From Marinibaculum pumilum (lineage in GTDB: Bacteria > Pseudomonadota > Alphaproteobacteria > Ferrovibrionales > Ferrovibrionaceae), in contig NZ_JBHRTR010000034.1 in the NCBI RefSeq assembly GCF_042646425.1, positions 248,001-312,000 on the forward strand: a stretch of DNA of 64,000 bases, given 5' to 3'. The position numbers and the translations under genes are program-made. The notes beneath the pieces were generated by a model that saw only the letters and a program-made list of their open reading frames with translations, did no database searches and was not told the DNA's origin. How positions within the stretch are numbered: position 1 is the stretch's first letter; each line of letters opens with the position of its first letter. Shown here one piece after another: positions 8,307-15,528 of the stretch.

Positions 8307-9695
8307 ATGGCGGACGCATGGACCTGGATGTCGCTGGAGGAGCTGATCCACGCCTACCGGCAGAGGGCGCTGTCGCCGGTGGAGGTCGTGGAAGGCCAGC
8401 TCGACCGGATCGAGCAGGTGAACCCCCGGGTCAATGCGGTCTACCATGTCGATCGGGAAGCCGCCCTGGCGGCCGCTGCGCTGTCCGACAGGCGCTGGCG
8501 CGACGGCGCCCCGGCCGGCCCGCTGGACGGCGTCCCGATGACCATCAAGGATGCCCTGGCGACGAAGGGCCTGCCGGGATATCGCGGCTCGGCTGCGGAA
8601 CCGGAACGGGTGGCCGACCATGACCATCCGACGGTCGCCCGGGTGCGGGAAGCCGGCGCGGTGATCCTGGGCAAGAACGCGATGTGCGACTACGGCATCC
8701 TGGCCTCCAGCGTCAGTTCCCGCCACGGCACCACCTGCAATCCGCGCAACCTGTCGCGCACCGCCGGCGCATCCTCCTCCGGCGCGGCGGCATCGGTGGC
8801 CGCCGGGATCGAGCCGGTAGCCATCGGCACCGATATCGTCGGTTCGATCCGGGTGCCGGCATCCTGGTGCGGCCTGGCCGGGCTGAAGCCGTCGCAGGGC
8901 CGGGTGCCGTACTGGTTCCAGCCCAGCCCGGCCCTGGTCGCCGGCCCGCTGGCCCGCCACGTCCGCGACGCGGCGCTGCTGCTGAACGTGCTGGCGCAGC
9001 CGGACGGCCGCGACTTCACGGCGCTGCCGCCGTCGGGCGAGGATTATCACGCCGATCTGGAGGCCTTCGAACCGTCCGGCCTGCGCATTGTGGTGGTGCC
9101 CGACCTCGGCACGGGGCCGGCGCCGGACCGCGCCGTGCTGCATGCCCTTGACCGGGTCGAGGCGCTGCTGGCCGGCGCCGGCGCGGAGGTGGAGCGCCTG
9201 TCGCCGCCGTTCGAGGCGGCGGACCTCGACCCGGTGGAGCGCCATTATCTGGTGCGCTGCCTGGCCGAACTCTCCAAGCGCCCGGAGGAGGAGGCCCGCC
9301 TGTCGCCGGCGATCTGGGACTGGACCCGGGCGGGGGAGGCGATGAGCGCGGTCGAGCTCTACGACGGCCTGAACGCGATGCAGCGCCTGCGCGAGCGTGC
9401 CGTGCGGCTGGTCGACGGCGCGGAATTCCTGATCCTGCCCAGCACCCCGGTGACCGCCTTCGCCGCCGGCACCTTGGCGCCGGACGGCGTGCGGCCCTTC
9501 TCCCTCTGGGGCAATACCTGCCTGTTCAACCTGACGGAACAGCCCGCCGCCAGCCTGCCCTTCGGCACCGATCCCGACGGGCTGCCGGTCGGCATCCAGA
9601 TCGTCGGCCACCGCTTCGACGATGCCGGTGTGCTGCGGCTCGCCCGCTATCTGGAACGCCACGCCCCGCCGCTGGCGCCGCCCGACCTCGACTGA
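8307..9695 (+). CDS. Amidase-signature family amidase
   Basis: This 462-residue protein belongs to the amidase signature family. The catalytic Lys lies in PMTIKDA (K81), the cis-Ser in the glycine/serine loop AGASSSGAA (about 153-161) and the nucleophilic Ser in TDIVGSIRVPAS (about S180). The loop departs from the usual GGSSGG by having Ala and Ser in place of glycines, so specificity may be unusual, but all three catalytic residues are present. It is probably cytoplasmic, as no signal peptide is seen. ATG 8307 is preceded by GGGGGA; the upstream GTG at 8289 has no ribosome site. It ends tail-to-tail with the crotonase gene. Its substrate is unknown, though nearby hyuAB suggests a general amide/lactam scavenging theme. 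Confidence 0.88.
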   Translation: MADAWTWMSLEELIHAYRQRALSPVEVVEGQLDRIEQVNPRVNAVYHVDREAALAAAALSDRRWRDGAPAGPLDGVPMTIKDALATKGLPGYRGSAAEPERVADHDHPTVARVREAGAVILGKNAMCDYGILASSVSSRHGTTCNPRNLSRTAGASSSGAAASVAAGIEPVAIGTDIVGSIRVPASWCGLAGLKPSQGRVPYWFQPSPALVAGPLARHVRDAALLLNVLAQPDGRDFTALPPSGEDYHADLEAFEPSGLRIVVVPDLGTGPAPDRAVLHALDRVEALLAGAGAEVERLSPPFEAADLDPVERHYLVRCLAELSKRPEEEARLSPAIWDWTRAGEAMSAVELYDGLNAMQRLRERAVRLVDGAEFLILPSTPVTAFAAGTLAPDGVRPFSLWGNTCLFNLTEQPAASLPFGTDPDGLPVGIQIVGHRFDDAGVLRLARYLERHAPPLAPPDLD

Positions 9696-9732
9696 CCCCG
9701 GAAAGGCCTTCGCCGGCGGCGCGGGCGGCGGC

Positions 9733-10488
9733 CTATGCGGCCGGCGCGTTCGGTAGCCGCACGGCGGACGGGCCCTCCGCGGCGCGCCGGCGATAGGCAT
9801 CCAGGGTCAGTTCCGTGTCGATCGCGGCGCGGATGGCGTCGACCGCGCCCTGCCGCAGGCGGTGCTTGACCACCGCGTGGGAGGGCAGGTGGATGCCGGC
9901 AAGGGCCCGGGTCACCGCATCGGCGCGGGCCGGCAGTTCCGCTTCCGGCACCAGTTCGTCCAGGAAGCCGGCCGCGACGGCCTCGTCGAAGCCGAACATG
10001 CTGCCGGTGACCGCGGTGCGGTTCAGCGCCGCCGGGGTCAGCCGCTGGCGCGCCAGTTCCAGCGCGAAGCCTGGCGCCGGGATGCCGATCGCCACCTCGT
10101 TGAGGCCGATCCGGTAAGGCCCGGCACCGCCGATGCGGATGTCGGAGGCCAGGGTCAGGAAGGCGCCCATCGGATAGGCATGGCCGGCGATCGCGGCGAC
10201 CACCGGCAGCGGGTGGCAGAGGATCTGGAGCGCCAGGTCCGCGCCCGCCCGCACCATCGCCAGGCTGGCCTCCGGGTCGTTGGCGGCGAGCACCTTCAGG
10301 TCGAAGCCTGCGGAGAAGATGCCGGGCCGGCCGGACGTGAGCAACGCCGGCACACCCTCGGCGGCAGCGCGATCGAAGGCGCCGGCAATGTCCTGCAGCA
10401 TCGCCGGCGACATCACGTTCAGCTTGCCGTCATCCATCACGATGCGGGCGATGCCGTCCTGGATCTCGTAGCGCAGGCGTTCGCTCAT
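9733..10488 (-). CDS. Enoyl-CoA hydratase/isomerase (crotonase) family protein
   Basis: This 251-residue protein is of standard crotonase length. The first oxyanion-hole region is SAGFDLKVLA and the second is GHAYPMGAFLTLASDIRIG. LNEVAIGIPAPG holds a Glu at the usual catalytic position, so hydratase or isomerase activity is plausible. The ATG at 10488 has GAGGA a few bases upstream. Upstream frame extension would run through the AT-rich operator and the TetR gene, so it is rejected. It is divergently transcribed from the TetR regulator across a strong palindrome, so it is probably the regulator's target. The acyl-CoA substrate is unknown. Confidence 0.88.
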   Translation of the reverse strand: MSERLRYEIQDGIARIVMDDGKLNVMSPAMLQDIAGAFDRAAAEGVPALLTSGRPGIFSAGFDLKVLAANDPEASLAMVRAGADLALQILCHPLPVVAAIAGHAYPMGAFLTLASDIRIGGAGPYRIGLNEVAIGIPAPGFALELARQRLTPAALNRTAVTGSMFGFDEAVAAGFLDELVPEAELPARADAVTRALAGIHLPSHAVVKHRLRQGAVDAIRAAIDTELTLDAYRRRAAEGPSAVRLPNAPAA

Positions 10489-10530
10489 CGGGTCGTCCTC
10501 CCTGGTGGCCGATCGGGACGAAGTCTGCAC

Positions 10531-10560
10531 GAAATTATATAGACCGGTCAATATAATTTC
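10531..10560. promoter_or_regulatory. Near-perfect 30-base palindrome, probable TetR operator
   Basis: The sequence is symmetric around GACC|GGTC, with AT-rich arms of 15 bases matching at 14 of 15 positions (arm: GAAATTATATAGACC). It lies in the 145-base gap between the crotonase and TetR starts, 43 bases from the crotonase ATG and 74 from the TetR ATG. The TAGACCGGTC core is the form recognised by several YxaF/LmrA-type TetR proteins. The AT-rich arms probably overlap promoter -10 elements in both directions, so binding would shut off both genes. Confidence 0.75.
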
Positions 10561-10633
10561 GTCTTGCGAGATGTTCTCTGCCGGGTGCGCATGCCAGGAT
10601 GCGGATCCCGCCCTCATTTGTCCCCGGAACCAG

Positions 10634-11215
10634 ATGCCGCCTCCGCCGAAGCACCGCCAGGCCATTGTCGACGCCGCCGTCACCCTGTTCCGTCGCCAGG
10701 GCTATGCCGCCACCGGGCTGGCGGAGATCACCGCCGTCAGCGGCGCGCCGAAGGGCTCGCTGTACCACTACTTCCCGGCGGGCAAGGCGGCGATCGCCGA
10801 AGCCGCGGTGCAGGAGGCCGGGCGCCGCGTGGCGGAGACGGTGGCGGACCTGGCGCGGGCGGCCCCCAGCGCCGGCGCGCTGGTGAAGGCGCATGCCGGG
10901 CTGCTGGCCGGCTGGATGGCGAAGTCGGACTATCGGGACGGCAGCCCGATGACCACGGTGCTGCTGGAGAATGCGCCGGCGGATGCGGCGATCACCGAAG
11001 CCGGCCGCATCGCGCATGCGGCCTGGCGCGGTCTGCTGGCGAAACGCCTGGCGGCCGACGGCTTCCCGCAGGCCCGCGCCGAGCGGTTGGCCGTGCTCGC
11101 GGTGGCCGCGCTGGAAGGGGCGCTGCTGCAGGCCCGGGTGGAGCAGAGCGGTGCGCCGCTGCTGGCGGCGGCGGAGGAATTCGACCTGCTGCTGCGCAGC
11201 GGCGCGGGCGGCTGA
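10634..11215 (+). CDS. TetR/AcrR-family transcriptional repressor
   Basis: This 193-residue protein has an N-terminal TetR helix-turn-helix: RQAIVDAAVTLFRRQGYAATGLAEITAVSG, then APKGSLYHYFP, the recognition-helix signature of the family (residues about 8-52). The remainder is an alpha-helical ligand-binding domain of the LmrA/YxaF type, with LLENAPADAAI and a C-terminal LEGALLQAR segment. The start at 10634 places the HTH at the usual distance from the N-terminus; earlier codons would cover the operator. It is divergent from the crotonase gene and probably represses it and itself. Its inducer would be an acyl-CoA or a related small molecule (inference). Its stop is only 4 bases from the convergent LemA stop. 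Confidence 0.88.
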   Translation: MPPPPKHRQAIVDAAVTLFRRQGYAATGLAEITAVSGAPKGSLYHYFPAGKAAIAEAAVQEAGRRVAETVADLARAAPSAGALVKAHAGLLAGWMAKSDYRDGSPMTTVLLENAPADAAITEAGRIAHAAWRGLLAKRLAADGFPQARAERLAVLAVAALEGALLQARVEQSGAPLLAAAEEFDLLLRSGAGG

Positions 11216-11219
11216 GCCG

Positions 11220-11795
11220 TCAGGCGCCGAACAGGGCCTTCATGTCGACATTCTTCGTCGCCTCGGGCTCCGCCTCGAACAGCGGCTTCGCGCCGAAGCC
11301 GAAAGGCTTCGCGACCAGCATGTCGGGAAACTGCTCGCGCCGGATGTTGTTGATGTTCACCGCCTCGTTATAGAACTCGCGCCGGTCGGAGATCGATTCC
11401 TCCAGGGCGGAGATCCGCCCCAGCAGCTGGCGGAAGCTCTCCGCCGCCTTCAGGTCGGGATAGGCCTCCGCCCGTGCCAGCAGGCCGGTGACGGCCAGGC
11501 CGAGCGCGCCCTCGGTTCGGTTGACCTCGCCCACATCGCCGTCGCGGCGGGCGGTCTCCGCCTCGTTGCGCAGGGCGGTGACCTTCTCCAGCACCTCCTG
11601 CTCGTAGGACATGTACTGCTTGCAGGTCTCCACCAGCTTCGGCAGTTCCTCGTAGCGCTGCTTCAGCAGCACGTCGATGTTCGACCAGGCCTCGTCGACA
11701 TTGTGCTTCAGGGCGACCAGGCGGTTGTAGATGCTGATCCCGTAGACGAGGATCAGCGCGACGACGACCAGGATGACGATGGTTGTGATGTCCAA
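11220..11795 (-). CDS. LemA family membrane protein
   Basis: This 191-residue protein has the LemA family layout: a single N-terminal membrane helix (TIVILVVVALILVYGISIY, residues 5-23), then the conserved NRLVALKHNVDEAWSNIDVLLKQRYEELPKL in three pieces across residues 24-55, and long alpha-helices with YMSYEQEVLEKV and AESFRQLLGRISALEE. The C-terminal part faces the periplasm in characterised relatives, where it forms a helical bundle. Its molecular role is not settled. The start is TTG at 11795, with GGAGTGAG just upstream and six bases after the stop of the first GIDE gene, so it is the last gene of a four-gene operon. LemA next to GIDE-domain genes is a recurrent bacterial arrangement. 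Confidence 0.92.
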   Translation of the reverse strand: MDITTIVILVVVALILVYGISIYNRLVALKHNVDEAWSNIDVLLKQRYEELPKLVETCKQYMSYEQEVLEKVTALRNEAETARRDGDVGEVNRTEGALGLAVTGLLARAEAYPDLKAAESFRQLLGRISALEESISDRREFYNEAVNINNIRREQFPDMLVAKPFGFGAKPLFEAEPEATKNVDMKALFGA

Positions 11796-11801
11796 CGGGG
11801 C

Positions 11802-13034
11802 TCACTCCTTCGGTTGCGGCGGCAGGCCGAACCGCGCCAGCAGCGCCTGCACGGTCTCCGGATGCTGCTGCGCCAGGATCACCGCCAGGACCGCCGCGAC
11901 CGCCAGGGCGATCGCGAGACAGGCGGCGGCCATCAGCCGGTAGTGCCGGATCAGGCGGCGCTCCGGCCTGTCGGAAACGACCAGCGGGCGGTTGCGGCCG
12001 CTTCGCCAGTCGGCGCTGAGGACATGCGCCATCGCGGTGCCGCCCAGCGGCGCATCCGGGCCGATCCCCTCCAGCCGCCGCATCTCCTGCCACCAGCGTG
12101 CGGTTGCCGCGGCCCGGGCCTCGGCCGACCTGTCCAGCGCGATCTGCGCCAGGTTGCGCAGCACGGCCGGCGCGCGTTCGTCCATGCCGGCCAGGCGGTG
12201 GGCCCAGCTGTCGTCGAACGGCTGCTCGTTGGAGCGGTAGCTGGTGAAGCGACCCATGGCATAGAGGTCGCGGTCGGCAGGCAGCCGCGTCTCGACCAGG
12301 CGCCACGCGCCGTCCCGGGACAGCAGCCGCTGCTGAGCGGCCGGGAACAGATGGGCGACGGCCTGCCGCTCCGCATCGTCAGCCGCGCGCGTCGTGCCTT
12401 CGCCGGCATGCACCTCCGCCTCAGCGATCGCCACCCAGCAGGTGGCGGTCCCGTCGCTGAGCGGCAGCAGGTCCGGCGGCATCCGTGCCGAGGCCTGGGT
12501 ACGCCATTCGCTGCGGCCCTTCGGCCGCTTCACCCGGCGCTGCGCCTCGAGCTTCCAGTAGCAACAGGGGCTGTCGGAGAGCGGCGCGCGGATCGCCGCG
12601 CCGTCCTGGTCGACGGCGCTGCCGCGCGCCACGATCTCGACATGGCCCTGTGCGGCGGAGCGGATCTTCGATGTCGGGGTGTCCGCGATCTCGCGGGCCT
12701 GCCGCAGGGCCGCGCGCGCGCCCCACAATCCACCCAGGACGAACAGGCCGAGCAGCGCATAGGCGAAGAAGAGACCCAGAATCGCCGGGATCAGGAACAG
12801 GGCGGCGGTCAGGAGCCAGCGGAACCGCCGACGATTCCCGTGATCTGGCCGGCGCCCGCCATGCGGACGGCCTGCCCCTGCCGTGCCGGCCTGCGGCCCG
12901 CCCTGTGCCCCGCTCACACCTTCGCCCCGCTTCCCGCCTGCCGTCGCGGCGTGGCCGGCGGCATCGGTCCATCCTGCCCGACCGCTGCTTTCGGTGCCAA
13001 CCGGGATGAGGACCTCTTGCGGGCGGGCGGACAT
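11802..13034 (-). CDS. GIDE-domain (BAM-like) membrane protein, paralogue 1
   Basis: This 410-residue protein has a Gly/Arg-rich cytoplasmic N-terminus, a membrane hairpin at about 70-102 (WLLTAALFLIPAILGLF and following) and a GIDE domain. The domain starts at DTPTSKIRSAAQGHVEIVARG and contains PCCYWKLEAQRRVK, HLFPAAQQ, RFTSYRSNEQPFDDSW and RRLEGIGPDAPLGG. A final membrane helix lies at about 365-388. GIDE is the Beside-A-Membrane domain shared with the eukaryotic MUL1/MULAN ligase. No RING finger is present, so ubiquitin-ligase activity is not supported. It is strongly similar along its length to the next two genes and is third in the operon. Its function is unknown; association with LemA suggests an envelope-linked complex. 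Confidence 0.8.
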   Translation of the reverse strand: MSARPQEVLIPVGTESSGRAGWTDAAGHAATAGGKRGEGVSGAQGGPQAGTAGAGRPHGGRRPDHGNRRRFRWLLTAALFLIPAILGLFFAYALLGLFVLGGLWGARAALRQAREIADTPTSKIRSAAQGHVEIVARGSAVDQDGAAIRAPLSDSPCCYWKLEAQRRVKRPKGRSEWRTQASARMPPDLLPLSDGTATCWVAIAEAEVHAGEGTTRAADDAERQAVAHLFPAAQQRLLSRDGAWRLVETRLPADRDLYAMGRFTSYRSNEQPFDDSWAHRLAGMDERAPAVLRNLAQIALDRSAEARAAATARWWQEMRRLEGIGPDAPLGGTAMAHVLSADWRSGRNRPLVVSDRPERRLIRHYRLMAAACLAIALAVAAVLAVILAQQHPETVQALLARFGLPPQPKE

Positions 13035-13054
13035 CACGGCGTGGCTCCCTGCGC

Positions 13055-14242
13055 CTAGTTTGCCGGCAGCCACAGGCTGGCCACCAGGCCCCACATCATG
13101 TCCGGATAATCGTCGAACAGGATGGCGACCAGGATCGCCGTGGCGATGAGCGACATCACCACGGCCGCGATCGCCAGGATCCGCAGGTTGCGCACCATCC
13201 CGCGCTCAGAGGTGGCGCCGACGATCAGGTCGCGCCGTTCGTCCCAGTCCGCGCTCAGCACATGCGCCACCACGCTGCCCGACAGGGGTGCGTCGGGGGC
13301 GATGCCTTCCAGGCGCCGCATCTCTGCCCGCCATCGTGCGTCGGCCGCCTCGCGGGACGGCGCACGCTTGTTCTGCAGGCTGCGGGCCATGCCGCGCAGG
13401 TCGATCGGGATCCCTTCGTCCGCGCCGGCCATGCGCTCTGCCCAGCTGTCGTCGAACGGCAGTTCGTTGGAGCGATAGCTGGTGAAGCGGCCGAGGGCGT
13501 AGAGCTCGGTGTCCGCCGGCAGCGCGGTCTCCTTCAGGCGCCAGCGCCCGCTGCGGCCCAGGCGGGCACGCTGATGTTCCGGGAACAGATGCGCCACCGC
13601 CGCGCGCTCGGCCTCGCCGGCGCTGCGCTCCTCCGGCACGATCGCATGGAAATCGGCCTCTGCCACGGCCAGGTAGCAGGTGCCGGTCCCATCGCCGATC
13701 GGCAGCAGTTCCGGTACCGATCGCGCGAAGGCCTCCGTCTGCCATTCCTCCTCATCGCCGCGCTTGACCCGCCGCTGTGCATCGAGATGCCAGTAGCAGC
13801 AGGGCTTGCCCGACAGGGGGCCGGTGATCGGATTGCCCTCGGCATCGGTGGCGCTGCCGCGCAGCACCAGTTCGACATAGCCCTGGGTGGCGGAGCGGAT
13901 CTTCGAGGTCGGCGTATCCTGGATCTCACGGGCCTGCCGCAGCGCCGCCAGCGCGCCGAAGATGCCGGCCAGGATGAAGAGGCTGAGGATCCCGTAGAAG
14001 AAGCTGACGAACGCCAGCGCCGCCGGGCCCGCGAGGAAGGCGCCGAACAGCAGCCAGCGCGACCGCCGCCGGCTGCCACGCCGCCGGCTGCCGTCGCTCC
14101 GCTCGCTCTTTCTGCGACTGTTGCCGGCCGCCGTCCGACTCACGCGTCCATCACTCACGCGTCCATCCCGGATATCCGCTCCACCGGTGCGGCGTGGCCG
14201 GCGCCGCGGCAAGATGATGCCCGACCGCTGCGTTTCCGCCAA
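13055..14242 (-). CDS. GIDE-domain (BAM-like) membrane protein, paralogue 2
   Basis: This 395-residue protein has the same order as its neighbours: a basic N-terminus, a membrane hairpin around 63-98 (WLLFGAFLAGPAALAFVSF), a GIDE domain opening with DTPTSKIRSATQGYVELVLRG, then PCCYWHLDAQRRVKRG, HLFPEHQRARLG, RFTSYRSNELPFDDSW and RRLEGIAPDAPLSGS, and a C-terminal membrane helix (ILAIAAVVMSLIATAILVAI). The start is uncertain: TTG 14242 has only a weak ribosome site, and the first ~60 residues are low-complexity Arg/Ser, including a duplicated DGRVS encoded by a 15-base tandem repeat. The real start may lie further inside. It is the second gene of the operon, 20 bases upstream of paralogue 1. 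Confidence 0.78.
   Translation of the reverse strand: MAETQRSGIILPRRRPRRTGGADIRDGRVSDGRVSRTAAGNSRRKSERSDGSRRRGSRRRSRWLLFGAFLAGPAALAFVSFFYGILSLFILAGIFGALAALRQAREIQDTPTSKIRSATQGYVELVLRGSATDAEGNPITGPLSGKPCCYWHLDAQRRVKRGDEEEWQTEAFARSVPELLPIGDGTGTCYLAVAEADFHAIVPEERSAGEAERAAVAHLFPEHQRARLGRSGRWRLKETALPADTELYALGRFTSYRSNELPFDDSWAERMAGADEGIPIDLRGMARSLQNKRAPSREAADARWRAEMRRLEGIAPDAPLSGSVVAHVLSADWDERRDLIVGATSERGMVRNLRILAIAAVVMSLIATAILVAILFDDYPDMMWGLVASLWLPAN
14138..14167. repeat. Perfect 15-base tandem duplication
   Basis: ACTCACGCGTCCATC is repeated twice without interruption at 14138-14152 and 14153-14167. On the minus strand it encodes DGRVS twice, in frame, within the basic N-terminal tail of GIDE paralogue 2. 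It looks like a recent slippage duplication. Confidence 0.9.
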
Positions 14243-14287
14243 ATGCTTCGTGCGAGAGGCAGGCCCGGCCGCTGCCGGGACGCAGGT

Positions 14288-15400
14288 TCAGGGCCGCATG
14301 GTCACCAGGCGGATCGCCGTCAGCGTATCCTGCACCGACGGGGTCGGCGCGAAGAGGATCAGGAGAAACGTGACGGAAGCCGTGGCGAGGCCCAGGAACA
14401 GGGCGGTCCGGGCGTGGCGCAGGCGCTGCCGGATCTGCCGGTGCTCCGGCGAGAGCGACAGGATCAGCGGCCAGTTCCGCCCCAGCATCCGCTCCGGCCC
14501 CAGCAGGTGCACCATGACGGTGCCGCCGGGCAGGGCGTCGGGCGGGATCCCCTCGAGCCGCCGCACCAGCGCCTGCCAGCGCGCGCGGGCCTCCGCCAGC
14601 CGTGCGGTGACCGCCTGCGGCGTCACCTCCACCGCATCCAGCTGGCGGAACGCCGTGCCGCGGTCCGCCGCCACGGCCCGCCGCGCCCAGTCCCTGTCCA
14701 ACGGGCCACTGTCGAACGGATCGTTGTTCGATGGCAGGCTGCGGAAGCGGCCTACGGCATAGAGATCGGTGCCGGCGGGCAGCCGCATCTCGCGGAACCG
14801 CCAGGTGCCGGGCTGCGCCAGGGCGGGGCGCATCGCTTCCGGGAACAGATGCGCCATGTCCTGCAGCTCGGCCTGCGTGGCGGGGCGGATCTCGACCTCG
14901 CCGGCCTCGATCTCCGCCTCCGCCAGGTTCATCAGGCAGGTGCCGGTGCCGTCGGACAGCGGCAGCAGGTCGGGCGTCGACCGTGCCAGGGCAAGGATCC
15001 ACCAGCGGCCGACATTGCCGCGGTCATGCTCCCGTTCCGCGGTCAGCTGCCAGTAGCAGCAGGGCTGGCCGGAGAGGGGGCCGCGGATCGGGCGCCCCTC
15101 TTCGTCCATGTCGCTGCCCTGGGCCACCAGTTCGACATAGCCCTGCGCGGCGGAGCGGATCTTCGATGTCGGCGTGTCGGCGAATTCCCGCGACTGCATC
15201 CAGGATTCGTAGGCGGTCCAGAACAGGCCGACGGCCGCCAGGCCGAACAGGGCGTAGAGGCCGACGAAGAAGGTCAGGCCGAAGGGCAGCAGCAGGGAGA
15301 CCGCCAGGACGGCGCGGGCGATGCGCCGTCGCCGGTGGCGGCGATCCCGCAATGCCTCCTCCGCCGCCTCCGCCGCTTCCGTCCGTCGATCCCGCGCCAC
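14288..15400 (-). CDS. GIDE-domain (BAM-like) membrane protein, paralogue 3
   Basis: This 370-residue protein begins at GTG 15400. It has a shorter basic N-terminus than its two paralogues, a membrane hairpin at about 27-62 (AVLAVSLLLPFGLTFFVGL), a GIDE domain starting with DTPTSKIRSAAQGYVELVAQG, then PCCYWQLTAERE, HLFPEAMRPALA, RFRSLPSNNDPFD and RRLEGIPPDALPGG, and a final membrane helix (TALFLGLATASVTFLLILF). It is the most diverged copy: SYRSNEQPFDDSW is replaced by SLPSNNDPFD with an insertion. It is the first gene of the GIDE3-GIDE2-GIDE1-LemA operon and is divergent from the FAD/GcvT gene. No RING or catalytic motif is visible. Confidence 0.8.
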   Translation of the reverse strand: MARDRRTEAAEAAEEALRDRRHRRRRIARAVLAVSLLLPFGLTFFVGLYALFGLAAVGLFWTAYESWMQSREFADTPTSKIRSAAQGYVELVAQGSDMDEEGRPIRGPLSGQPCCYWQLTAEREHDRGNVGRWWILALARSTPDLLPLSDGTGTCLMNLAEAEIEAGEVEIRPATQAELQDMAHLFPEAMRPALAQPGTWRFREMRLPAGTDLYAVGRFRSLPSNNDPFDSGPLDRDWARRAVAADRGTAFRQLDAVEVTPQAVTARLAEARARWQALVRRLEGIPPDALPGGTVMVHLLGPERMLGRNWPLILSLSPEHRQIRQRLRHARTALFLGLATASVTFLLILFAPTPSVQDTLTAIRLVTMRP

Positions 15401-15528
15401 TGTGCCGCCCCGTTTCCCGCCACCCGACTATGCCACAGGCGGCCGGCGGTGCGCAGGACAGGCCGCCTTGCCTGCCGACAACGCCCCGGCTAGCGTCGCC
15501 GCGACGTCTGATGCGGCGGGAGCGGGTG

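Noticed and set aside
11802..15400. Ubiquitin-ligase function for the three GIDE proteins
   Set aside because: The name comes from the eukaryotic MUL1 protein. No RING finger or Cys/His zinc pattern follows the GIDE domain here, only a membrane helix.
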